From Cyclobacteriaceae bacterium (GTDB lineage: Bacteria > Bacteroidota > Bacteroidia > Cytophagales > Cyclobacteriaceae): a stretch of 15,457 nucleotides of DNA. Under the pieces are notes generated by a model. It had not been told where the DNA came from. It saw only the letters and a program-made list of their open reading frames with translations, and made no database searches. A program made the position numbers and the translations under genes. The DNA is taken from assembly GCA_025358195.1 (NCBI GenBank), contig JANYKP010000502.1, positions 1 to 15,457 on the forward strand, written 5' to 3'. Below, in pieces: positions 1 to 6,985 of the stretch. Within the stretch, counting starts at the first letter, position 1. Every line of letters begins with the position of its first letter.

Positions 1-390
1 GACACGAACACATCCAATCTCAAGAACAATTACGATTCAGTAAAACTTTGGAACTATCCAAAAAGAAGCTTTCAAAGCACCGGCTTGATGTTCTGTGGAC
101 TGATGATGGGTGATCACAGCAAATGTGGAATCAACACGATGTTTAACACGGGAACCGTTACGGGCGTATCGTCCAATATTTTCGGCGCTGGTTATCCTCG
201 TAATTTCATACCCTCTTTTGCCTGGGGCGGTGGGGCGGGGTTTACTACATTTCAATTGAGCAAGGTGTATGAAACCGCGTCAAAGGCAATGGAACGCAGG
301 AATCAGGTGCTGACAGAAGTTGATAAACGAATATTGAAAAATGTTTTTGAGATAACCGTTCCTGAACGGGCGTGGGAAAAACAGCTATGA
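1..390 (+). CDS. GlmU-like sugar nucleotidyltransferase/acyltransferase, C-terminal part (5' truncated by window edge)
   Basis: The frame is open from base 1, so the gene starts outside the window; 129 codons and a TGA stop are visible. The protein begins DTNTSNLKNNYDSVKLW and continues with short hexapeptide-like turns rich in Gly, Asn and small residues (GLMMGDHSKCGINTMFNTG, then VSSNIFGAG). This is the look of a left-handed beta-helix acyltransferase domain. I recognise the phrase TNTSNLKNNY as typical of the Bacteroidota GlmU-family sugar nucleotidyltransferases, which have an N-terminal nucleotidyltransferase domain and this helix at the C-terminus. The missing N-terminus would carry the nucleotidyltransferase motif, so activity cannot be judged. 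The last helical segment (SKVYETASKAMERRN) is a usual tail. The stop overlaps the start of holB (ATGA), so the two are probably co-translated. Family assignment is fairly secure; the exact sugar substrate is unknown. Confidence 0.8.
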   Translation, partial: DTNTSNLKNNYDSVKLWNYPKRSFQSTGLMFCGLMMGDHSKCGINTMFNTGTVTGVSSNIFGAGYPRNFIPSFAWGGGAGFTTFQLSKVYETASKAMERRNQVLTEVDKRILKNVFEITVPERAWEKQL

Positions 391-1511
391 GATTCTCCGA
401 CATACCAGGCCTGACAGAAATCAAGCAACGCCTTATTCGCTCGGCGAAAGGAGGAAAAATTGCACATGCCCAACTTTTCATGGGTCGTGAGGGAGCACTC
501 AACCTTCCACTGGCCATCGCCTACGCCACCTACCTCCATTGCGCTAAGCGTGGTGAACAAGACGCTTGTGGTGAATGTCCGGCGTGTACAAAAAACGTAA
601 AGTACATTCATCCCGACACCCATTTTGTTTTCCCCATCAGCAATGTGAAGGGCGACAAGGACGAAGATCGTTTCCGTGCTGACATACATAAAAGCTGGCG
701 TAGGTTTTTACTCGAACAGCCATTCGGCAATTTGAGTGACTGGACAAGCTCTTATGGAGGAGAAGACAAACAGGCGATCATCTCTAAAGATGAAAGCCGC
801 GAGATTATTAAGACCCTTTCGTTAAAACCATTCGAAAGTCCCATCAAAGTGATGATCATCTGGCAGCCGGAATACATGCATCCCTCCGCAGCCAATGGGA
901 TCCTGAAAATTGTAGAAGAACCACCGCCCAGCACATTCTTCCTCTTGGTTTCTAACAACCCAGAACGATTATTGCCGACCACGCTGTCAAGGACACAACA
1001 AGTGATCGTTCCGATGCTGAGCGATGATGAGTTGGAGCAATACCTCGCCGGACTACCCGGCCTGGAAGAAAAAAAGCGAACAAAAATTGTCATCGAAGCC
1101 GAGGGGAATCTGAGGCTCGCCCAGGCCTTGATCGAGAGCGATGAAGAAGATCATCATGAACGATTGGCAGTATGGATGCGTACGTGTTTCAAACGGGATT
1201 ATCCCCAGATGATCACCATGGCAGAAGAATTTCATGAATTTGACAAACTTCAGCAGCAAGCGCTTTTGCATTATACACTCACGATGATGCGCGAAACGTT
1301 GCTTGCGCTATCCGGTGCCGACACAATCTTGCGAAGCCGGAATGGGGAGCAGAAATTTGTTCAGGACTTTAGCAAAGTAATGACGGTGAATAGAATTGAA
1401 AAAACCAATCAGTTGGTGACCGAAGCAAGCTATCACCTGGAAAGAAACGGCAGTGCTAAAATGATTTTCCTGGACTTGTCGCTGAATGTTTCCAAAGTCA
1501 TGAATTCATAA
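387..1511 (+). CDS. holB: DNA polymerase III subunit delta' (clamp-loader subunit)
   Basis: This is the delta' subunit of the clamp loader, which helps load the sliding clamp on primed DNA. I chose ATG 387 (374 residues) because it forms an ATGA overlap with the preceding stop; an in-frame GTG at 372 would add five residues. The N-terminus (IPGLTEIKQRLIRSAKGGKIAHAQLF) is the usual RecA-like clamp-loader start. The P-loop position reads GREGALNLPLA (about residues 33-43) and lacks the Walker A Lys, as expected for a delta' subunit that does not hydrolyse ATP. Four cysteines (C52, C61, C64, C67) form the zinc module. A sensor-1-like stretch (LLVSNNPERLLPTTLSRTQ) has SRT where many clamp loaders have SRC. 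The C-terminal part is the helical collar domain. The following gap carries a short tandem repeat and a separate promoter, so this gene probably ends its transcription unit. Confidence 0.93.
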   Translation: MRFSDIPGLTEIKQRLIRSAKGGKIAHAQLFMGREGALNLPLAIAYATYLHCAKRGEQDACGECPACTKNVKYIHPDTHFVFPISNVKGDKDEDRFRADIHKSWRRFLLEQPFGNLSDWTSSYGGEDKQAIISKDESREIIKTLSLKPFESPIKVMIIWQPEYMHPSAANGILKIVEEPPPSTFFLLVSNNPERLLPTTLSRTQQVIVPMLSDDELEQYLAGLPGLEEKKRTKIVIEAEGNLRLAQALIESDEEDHHERLAVWMRTCFKRDYPQMITMAEEFHEFDKLQQQALLHYTLTMMRETLLALSGADTILRSRNGEQKFVQDFSKVMTVNRIEKTNQLVTEASYHLERNGSAKMIFLDLSLNVSKVMNS

Positions 1512-1518
1512 GGGGTCC

Positions 1519-1547
1519 ATCCGTGGTAATCCGTGCAATCCGTGGCA
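1519..1547. repeat. Three tandem ATCCGTG units (period 9-10)
   Basis: Three successive units ATCCGTGGTA, ATCCGTGCA and ATCCGTGGCA lie eight bases after the holB stop. From memory, similar ATCCGTG phrases are scattered through intergenic DNA of many Bacteroidota, but I cannot check copy number here. The repeat is followed by A-rich DNA and is not itself palindromic, so it does not look like a terminator. Confidence 0.6.
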
Positions 1548-1610
1548 AAAAAAAGAATACAATACATTGGCCCCGGATTGCACACCAATTTCGACAGAAA
1601 ATACAGAGAC

Positions 1611-1641
1611 TTTTCATTTACATAATCCTGAATTATTTTTG
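1611..1641 (+). promoter_or_regulatory. Probable Bacteroidota-type promoter for the cyclophilin-reductase pair
   Basis: TATTTTTG at 1634-1641 matches the Bacteroidota -7 consensus TAnnTTTG exactly. A T-run at 1611-1614 lies 19 bases upstream, in the position of the weaker -33 element (usually TTG), which is not a full match. The ATG at 1660 would follow a leader of only about 10-15 bases, short but common in this phylum, with no Shine-Dalgarno sequence. Confidence 0.5.
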
Positions 1642-1659
1642 CACATCAATTTTTAAACC

Positions 1660-2535
1660 ATGACAAAGACCATCGCGATTTTTCTTTTCATCCTTTTTTT
1701 AACGTCCAGCTGTGCCCAGGAAAAAAAGGCCACAGTCGTTACCATTAGAACCACGTACGGTGAAATGGTGGCCATTCTATACGAAGAAACACCCAAGCAC
1801 CGGGAGAATTTTATCAAGCTGGCAAAAGAACATTATTTTGACAGCACGCTTTTCCACCGGGTGATTCAGAATTTTATGATTCAGGGTGGTGATCCCAATT
1901 CAAAAAAAGCCCTCCCGGGTGAGCACCTCGGCAACGGAGGCCCTGGCTACACCGTACCGGCGGAATTCAATCCAAAACTTTTTCATGAAAAAGGTGTGCT
2001 GTCCGCGGCGCGGCAAGGCGATGAACAAAATCCGGAGAAAGCCTCCAGTGGAAGCCAGTTTTACATTGTCCATGGAAGTGTCCTTTCATCCGCGGAAATT
2101 GAGGACCTGAAATACGACAAGATGAAACTTATGACGGGTCTCCGCAAAATGTTCGAACAACTACCCTATAAACCATTGCTTGACTCACTCAATAAACTGT
2201 ACTACTCAGGGGATATGCCGGCCTACCAGAAGCGATTGATCGAACTTGTACCCCGTGTGGAAAAAGCAACGGGAATAAAGGTGATGAAGGTCATTCCCGA
2301 AGAAAGAATAAAAGTTTATACAACGGTAGGAGGCGCACCACATTTGGATGACGAATACACCGTATTTGGGAAGGTGATAAAAGGACTTGATGTGATCGAC
2401 AAGATTGCCGCGGCCCAAAAAGATGCCGCCGATCGTCCGCTGGAGGATATTCGCATGTATATCTCTGTGGAGGAAATGACTAAGAAAAAAATAACGGAAT
2501 TATACGGTTACGCCTTCCCTGCAATTAAAAAGTGA
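1660..2535 (+). CDS. Cyclophilin-type peptidyl-prolyl isomerase, predicted lipoprotein
   Basis: This enzyme speeds cis-trans isomerisation of prolyl bonds, here probably in the periplasm. Residues 1-18 are a lipoprotein signal: MTKT, a hydrophobic core, then LTSSC with Cys18 as the likely lipidated residue. The cyclophilin core carries FHRVIQNFMIQGGD at residues 65-78 (catalytic Arg67, Phe72, Gln75) and GSQFYIVHG at 131-139. The closing strand YTVFGKVIKGLDVID starts at 233. Between about 140 and 222 sits an insertion of roughly 80 residues, mostly charged helix (KYDKMKLMTGLRKMFEQL and onward), which makes the protein 291 residues instead of about 165-200. The Trp that cyclosporin-sensitive cyclophilins carry in this region is not evident. 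The stop overlaps the next start by four bases (GTGA), so the two genes are translationally coupled. Confidence 0.9.
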   Translation: MTKTIAIFLFILFLTSSCAQEKKATVVTIRTTYGEMVAILYEETPKHRENFIKLAKEHYFDSTLFHRVIQNFMIQGGDPNSKKALPGEHLGNGGPGYTVPAEFNPKLFHEKGVLSAARQGDEQNPEKASSGSQFYIVHGSVLSSAEIEDLKYDKMKLMTGLRKMFEQLPYKPLLDSLNKLYYSGDMPAYQKRLIELVPRVEKATGIKVMKVIPEERIKVYTTVGGAPHLDDEYTVFGKVIKGLDVIDKIAAAQKDAADRPLEDIRMYISVEEMTKKKITELYGYAFPAIKK

Positions 2536-3428
2536 TAAGAGTCCTCGTCACCGGTTCGAATGGGCTACTTGGTCAGAAACTGACCTTACTGCTCGACAAC
2601 GATCCGAAAATAGACGTGGTTGCTACTGCAAGAGGCACCCTGAATTATCCGTTGTCGAGAGGCAGCTTTGATAAACTTGATGTAACGCAACACGAAGCAG
2701 TAGATCACGTCATCACCACCCACAAGCCGGACGTGGTAATCCACACGGCCGCCATGACCCAGGTAGACCAATGTGAAACGGAACAAGAGCGGTGTTGGCT
2801 CAACAATGTTACAGCCGTTGAGCATGTAGTGAAGGCCAGTGAAAAAAATGGCTGCCACCTCATCCATATTTCCACCGATTTTATTTTTGACGGAACGTAC
2901 GGTCCGCTGGATGAAACGGCCAAACCCAATCCGCTGAGCTATTACGGCAAAAGTAAACTGGCCGGAGAAGAAATCGTTCAAAAAGGCAGCCTGGACTGGT
3001 CCATTCTCCGCACCGTATTGGTGTATGGTATCACCCAGGACATGAGCCGGTCAAACATTGTACTTTGGGTGAAGAAAAGTCTGGAAGAAGGAAAGACCAT
3101 TCATGTTGTCAATGATCAATGGCGAACACCCACCCTGGCCGAAGACCTGGCGATGGGCTGCTTGCTTACAGCGCGGAAGAAAGCAAAAGGCATCTACCAT
3201 GTTTCGGGTGACGAGATCATGACGCCTCATGATATTGCGATCCGGACTGCTGAATTTTTTCGGTTGGATAAGTCGTTGATAAAAGTTACCGATTCAACTC
3301 ATTTCAAACAGCCTGCCCCACGCCCTCCGAAAACTGGATTTATAATTGAGAAAGCAAAGCGCGACCTCGGATATAAACCGCACTCATTTGTGGAGGGGCT
3401 TGCGTTGATTAAGTCGCAAATTATTTAG
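2532..3428 (+). CDS. RmlD-like SDR sugar-nucleotide reductase (dTDP-4-dehydrorhamnose reductase family)
   Basis: This is an extended short-chain dehydrogenase of 298 residues that would use NAD(P)H to reduce a 4-keto sugar nucleotide in the cytoplasm. The start is GTG 2532, overlapping the cyclophilin stop. The Rossmann loop is GSNGLLG at residues 8-14 (GxxGxxG). The substrate strand ISTDFIFDG has Ser114/Thr115, and the catalytic pair is Tyr138 and Lys142 in YYGKSK, preceded by NPLS. Other RmlD-like features are TAAMTQVDQCE and WRTPTLAEDLA. The usual neighbours rmlA, rmlB and rmlC are absent from the window, so a role in dTDP-rhamnose synthesis cannot be inferred from context. An alternative is a related reductase of unknown sugar specificity. 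The family is secure; the substrate is not. Confidence 0.85.
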   Translation: MIRVLVTGSNGLLGQKLTLLLDNDPKIDVVATARGTLNYPLSRGSFDKLDVTQHEAVDHVITTHKPDVVIHTAAMTQVDQCETEQERCWLNNVTAVEHVVKASEKNGCHLIHISTDFIFDGTYGPLDETAKPNPLSYYGKSKLAGEEIVQKGSLDWSILRTVLVYGITQDMSRSNIVLWVKKSLEEGKTIHVVNDQWRTPTLAEDLAMGCLLTARKKAKGIYHVSGDEIMTPHDIAIRTAEFFRLDKSLIKVTDSTHFKQPAPRPPKTGFIIEKAKRDLGYKPHSFVEGLALIKSQII

Positions 3429-3525
3429 CCTCTGCAAATTCTGTAATCTGTAATCTAAACGGTAAAGGCTTGTTACTTCCGTCTATTCTTTTAACCTTCA
3501 CGCATTAACGATTAAACAAACGATT

Positions 3526-4908
3526 ATGTCATCGACCGAGAAAAGGGGACAATGGGGTTCGAAATTTGGTTTCATCATGGCGGCAGCCGGATCGGCCGTA
3601 GGACTCGGTAACGTGTGGAGGTTTCCGTACCTCACGGGTGAAAACGGGGGCGCTGCGTTTGTATTTGTTTATATTCTATGCGTTGTGTTGGTAGGCGCAC
3701 CGCTGCTGATAAATGAAATTGCGTTAGGGCGACTCACAGGAAAAAGTCCTGTTGGCGCTTTCCGTGCTACAGGAGCGAATGGATTTTGGACATTCTTTGG
3801 CGCTGTGCTGGCGCTCACCGTGACGTTTGTAGTGCTCAGTTACTATAGCATTATTGCCGGGTGGACGATTGGTTACATTTTCACATCCCTCTTCTCCATC
3901 AAGACATCGTTTGTGGAGTTCATCGCCAATCCCATGTATGTAATCCCTTTAGGGGGACTCGTGATTCTTTTGACAGCATTAATTGTATTGGGGGGTGTGT
4001 CGGGAGGAATTGAAAAAGCAACGAAGATCATGATGCCGATGCTTTTTGGTATTTTAATTTTAGTCATCATTCGCAGTGTAACCTTACCGGGTGCCGGGAA
4101 GGGAATTGAGTATTACCTCATTCCTGATTTTTCGAAGATTAACGGCATGGTCGTTTTGAAAGCGCTGACACAAGCTTTCTTTTCTCTCGGTGTTGGCTGG
4201 GGGATGATGATCACCTACGGCTCATACCTTCCCAAGGATCAAAATATCGTGACGTCAAGCTTATGGGTTGCCGCCATGGACACTTCCGTTGCACTGCTGG
4301 CTGGCCTGATGGTTTTTCCGGCTGTGTTTGCTTTCAATATGTCGCCGGCCGAAGGTCCAACACTTGTCTTTAATGTGCTGGCAAATATTTTTCAGGAGAT
4401 GCCGCTGGGCAATATTGCGGGAGCATTGTTCTTCCTTCTTCTATTTTTGGCCGCTATCACCTCTACGATTTCGATGCTGGAAGCACCGGCTGCCTATTTT
4501 ATGGACGGCAAGGCAAAATGGAACCGTAAAAAAGCGGCTTGGACCGTGGCCATTGTTGCCTTTCTTTTTGGAATTCCTTCTGCGCTTTCAAATGGCAGCT
4601 CTGAGTTCTTTTCCTCCATGCACATCAATATCCTGGGTGTTGAAAAGAAAGGGTTCATGGACATCATGGATTACTTATTTGGCACCCTCTTCATGATGGT
4701 GGTCGTATTGGCCACGGCCGTTTACACGGGATGGTTTATGAAAACCAGCACGATCGTAGATGAGATAGAAAAAGGAGCACCAGGATTTAAGTCTTCCAGC
4801 ATCCTGGGTATGGCCCCCTACAAAATCTGGATGTTCACCCTCCGTTTCGTTTGCCCAATTATAATCGGGTTGGTGATTCTGAATATGTTCGGGGCTTTCG
4901 GAGGTTAG
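3526..4908 (+). CDS. Sodium-dependent transporter, SNF/NSS family
   Basis: A 460-residue inner-membrane symporter of the neurotransmitter:sodium symporter family (LeuT fold), which usually couples Na+ entry to uptake of an amino acid or related amine. The family signature is very clear: WGSKFGFIMAAAGSAVGLGN followed by VWRFPYLTGENGG at residues 10-42, the unwound TM1 region that binds Na+ and substrate, with the gating Arg at 32. TM6 has AFFSLGVGWG (residues 217-226) and TM8 has AAITSTISMLE (309-319), the Na2-site Ser/Thr region. The length fits the shorter bacterial members with 11-12 membrane segments. The leader 3429-3525 is A/T-rich, without a Shine-Dalgarno sequence or a convincing promoter. 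It contains a short repeat (TCTGTAA/TCTGTAA near 3440) and AACGATTA twice, the second copy touching the start codon. Substrate unknown; a monocistronic unit is likely. Confidence 0.93.
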   Translation: MSSTEKRGQWGSKFGFIMAAAGSAVGLGNVWRFPYLTGENGGAAFVFVYILCVVLVGAPLLINEIALGRLTGKSPVGAFRATGANGFWTFFGAVLALTVTFVVLSYYSIIAGWTIGYIFTSLFSIKTSFVEFIANPMYVIPLGGLVILLTALIVLGGVSGGIEKATKIMMPMLFGILILVIIRSVTLPGAGKGIEYYLIPDFSKINGMVVLKALTQAFFSLGVGWGMMITYGSYLPKDQNIVTSSLWVAAMDTSVALLAGLMVFPAVFAFNMSPAEGPTLVFNVLANIFQEMPLGNIAGALFFLLLFLAAITSTISMLEAPAAYFMDGKAKWNRKKAAWTVAIVAFLFGIPSALSNGSSEFFSSMHINILGVEKKGFMDIMDYLFGTLFMMVVVLATAVYTGWFMKTSTIVDEIEKGAPGFKSSSILGMAPYKIWMFTLRFVCPIIIGLVILNMFGAFGG

Positions 4909-5241
4909 CCGGTAAGTGGTAAGAGTAATCGGTGTGTCGGCTCCGGAGGAGCAACCTCTTTGTAGATCACGATACACCTTCTGTGTTAGCCCCAGCGGGG
5001 CTACCTGTTTTATTCGTTGATCTAATCATATACGCCCCGATTCCTCTGAACCGGATTCCAAATGAAATGAATAATACAGATCGCGGAAAGTGTAATCATT
5101 GATAGTGTTAGCGAAAAAGGATTGAACGGAAACGTATAAATGGCAAGTTTACTAATCATGGTTCCTGCCAAATATCAATGCAATTATGTTGAGCAGGTGG
5201 ATTGATTTGCGACGGAAGAATAGAATATCTGGTTGAGGTGA
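4909..5241. other. Non-coding gap between convergent genes
   Basis: This 333-base stretch lies between the transporter (+) and the phosphatase (-), which converge. The two REP-like hairpins at 4940-5010 are the only structure I can see. The remaining part (about 5011-5241) is A/T-rich, with no convincing ORF, promoter or strong terminator on either strand. Confidence 0.7.
4940..5010 (+). repeat. Two diverged REP-like hairpins
   Basis: The first hairpin is GCTCC-GGA-GGAGC (4940-4952), followed by AACCTCTTTGTAG. The second is TAGCCCC-AGC-GGGGCTA (4987-5003), a 7-bp stem with a 3-base loop, followed by CCTGTTTTATT. Stem, loop size and the ACCTnTTT tail are shared, with centres 49 bases apart, so they look like two diverged copies of one element. 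The second, with its T-rich tail, could also end transcription of the transporter gene. I recall similar GCCCC-GGGGC hairpins with an ACCTGTTTGTAG tail dispersed in Bacteroidota genomes; this is unverified. Confidence 0.6.
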
Positions 5242-6879
5242 TCAGTAATCGGTGATCTCCACTACCGGCTGGCCCGTGCATCCGCTCGGGAATTTTATCT
5301 TCAACAACAAAGAAAGTGTTGGTGCAATGTCGGTGATGGTATGGTACTGGGCTGAACTTCCTTTCTTGATTCCCCAGCCGTAAAAAATTACCGGCACATG
5401 GGTGTCATAGGTATAGCCGGAACCGTGCGTAGTACCAACGATACCACCCCACCCGATCCAGTTAGGTTCAAGAATATAGGCTATATCACCCGAACGCTTG
5501 TGATTATAGCCTCTGACGACGTTGCCTTTCAAGCCTTTTTCCCCGAAGTCGGCAGAACGAAGGGTACTGGCGGGATACACATCTGCCACACCTTCCGCTC
5601 GCAACAAATACTGACCGATCAGTTCGGTGGCAACCAGCAAATCAACCCCTGACGTTTTAGGATCACCCTCAAATGCTTCCGGGTTCAAAAAAATCTGATC
5701 GTTGTAGATTCTTTCAATCACTTTTTTCTCACCGAAGTATTTCTTCAGGTAATCATTTAAGCCAGCCTCCACATTTGCCTGGCGGAAAATGCCTGCTGGA
5801 AGCTTATTGTCTTTCAAATAAAGCGGAACATCGGCAACGGCATGATCCGCTGTCAGAAATACAACATACTGACCCACTCCTACCTTTTTATCTAGGTTAC
5901 TAAGCAGGTCTTCAAGGTTTTTGTCCAAGCGCAGATAGGCGTCTTCAATTTCAACAGAATTGGGGCCCATGGCATGTCCAATAATATCCGGGCTGGAATA
6001 CGATACTGCCAGAAAATCAGTGATGTCATCCTTTCCAAGTTCCTCTCCATCGATCGCTGCCTTTGCGGCATCCGTAAGTAAATCATCACCAAAGGCTACG
6101 GTGGTGATTAAATCAAAATTCGGGTATTGCGTTCTCAGCTCTTTTAGTTTATAAGGAAATATAGGACGATCTTCCTTTTTAAGTTTTGTTTCATACGGAC
6201 TGTCATCCGGACCACTTTCGGTATACTGTTCGATTGGTAAAAGAGTTTTCCATTCTTTATTGAGATATTGATCGGCGAGGTTCAGTGCGTTGAACTTGTC
6301 AAGCCACACCGGTAGACCGGGTTTATAATACGTGCTGCTGATAAATTTTCCGCTCAGTCCATCAAACCAATAGGCGCCGTCTGCCAGGTGACCGGCCGGG
6401 AGCACCGCTCCGCGATCTTTCATCGACAGGCCAATGACTTTTGCACGCTTTTGAGTAGCGAGTTTTAATTCATCGGTAATCGTAGACGATAGCATTCTCC
6501 AGGGAGAAACGTCACCGTTGCCCTTGTCATTACCTACCGGCTTCTGACGCTCGTCTCCTACACAGTTCACGTCTTTCTTGCCGACCTTATCATACCAATC
6601 ATTCCCGATGATACCATGGATCGCCGGCGTGGTGCCCGTATAAACAGAAGCATGACCGGGCCCGGTATACGTGGGTATATAATTATAGTGGGCATTTTTT
6701 AGCATGAACCCATCGGACATAAGCCTTTTGAATCCTCCCGCTCCAAATTTTTTCTCAAAACGGTAGAGATATTCCTGCCGCATTTGATCCACCACAATTC
6801 CTACCACGAGCTTGGGTTTATCCTGGGCTTGGGCGGCAAAAGAGACGATCCAGGTAAGTATAAAAAGTGAGCGCTTCAT
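5242..6879 (-). CDS. pafA: PafA-type alkaline phosphatase, exported
   Basis: A periplasmic phosphate-monoester hydrolase of the alkaline phosphatase superfamily. I chose ATG 6879 (545 residues) because it directly precedes a Sec signal (MKRSLFILTWIVSFAAQAQ); the longer frame to 6948 adds 23 residues that would bury it. The active site lines up with Elizabethkingia PafA residues as I recall them, with a constant offset of about seven: Asp31, nucleophile Thr72 (TYTGPGH), Asn93 (GNDW), Lys154 and Arg156 (MKDRG), Asp298 and His302 (SPDIIGH), Asp345 and His346 (TADH). The last metal His is H485 or H494 (THGSGYTYDTHVP). The Lys-x-Arg pair marks monoesterases as opposed to diesterases of the same fold. 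Length matches PafA (about 546). It probably releases phosphate from organic phosphoesters. Upstream lies a possible promoter and a large palindrome. Confidence 0.92.
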   Translation of the reverse strand: MKRSLFILTWIVSFAAQAQDKPKLVVGIVVDQMRQEYLYRFEKKFGAGGFKRLMSDGFMLKNAHYNYIPTYTGPGHASVYTGTTPAIHGIIGNDWYDKVGKKDVNCVGDERQKPVGNDKGNGDVSPWRMLSSTITDELKLATQKRAKVIGLSMKDRGAVLPAGHLADGAYWFDGLSGKFISSTYYKPGLPVWLDKFNALNLADQYLNKEWKTLLPIEQYTESGPDDSPYETKLKKEDRPIFPYKLKELRTQYPNFDLITTVAFGDDLLTDAAKAAIDGEELGKDDITDFLAVSYSSPDIIGHAMGPNSVEIEDAYLRLDKNLEDLLSNLDKKVGVGQYVVFLTADHAVADVPLYLKDNKLPAGIFRQANVEAGLNDYLKKYFGEKKVIERIYNDQIFLNPEAFEGDPKTSGVDLLVATELIGQYLLRAEGVADVYPASTLRSADFGEKGLKGNVVRGYNHKRSGDIAYILEPNWIGWGGIVGTTHGSGYTYDTHVPVIFYGWGIKKGSSAQYHTITDIAPTLSLLLKIKFPSGCTGQPVVEITDY

Positions 6880-6896
6880 AACGTATTGGTTAACTG

Positions 6897-6931
6897 CGAA
6901 TATAAACGATTCAATAATAATGTCAGTCAAA
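6897..6931 (-). promoter_or_regulatory. Possible promoter for the pafA-type gene
   Basis: On the minus strand TATATTCG (6904-6897) differs from the Bacteroidota -7 consensus TAnnTTTG at one base. TTTG (6931-6928) lies 23 bases upstream, at the far end of the allowed spacing to a -33 element. The start codon follows 17 bases downstream. This is a weak match. Confidence 0.35.
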
Positions 6932-6939
6932 TCGGGTAA

Positions 6940-6985
6940 AATTGCCACGGGTTAATTGCCACGGGTTTAAACCCGTGGCAATTAA
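6940..6985. repeat. 34-bp perfect palindrome plus direct half-copy
   Basis: Bases 6952-6985 read identically on both strands; each 17-base arm contains TTGCCACGGGTTT, meeting at a TTTAAA centre. Just before it, 6940-6953 is a 14-base direct copy of one arm (AATTGCCACGGGTT), so the half-site occurs twice in tandem. The TAA stop of the WG-repeat gene (minus strand, 6984-6982) lies inside the palindrome. A near-identical palindrome lies at 9684-9721, upstream of the same gene. As a hairpin at the 3' end of that mRNA it could act in termination or message stability. Confidence 0.85.

Noticed and set aside
405..600. HolB as a defective ATPase because Walker A lacks Lys
   Set aside because: Loss of the P-loop lysine is normal for delta' subunits; not a sign of damage.
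303..689. Minus-strand ORF opposite holB, and similar long opposite-strand frames at 2586-2981 and 8739-9047
   Set aside because: All lie fully inside well-supported genes, lack family motifs and look like shadow frames.
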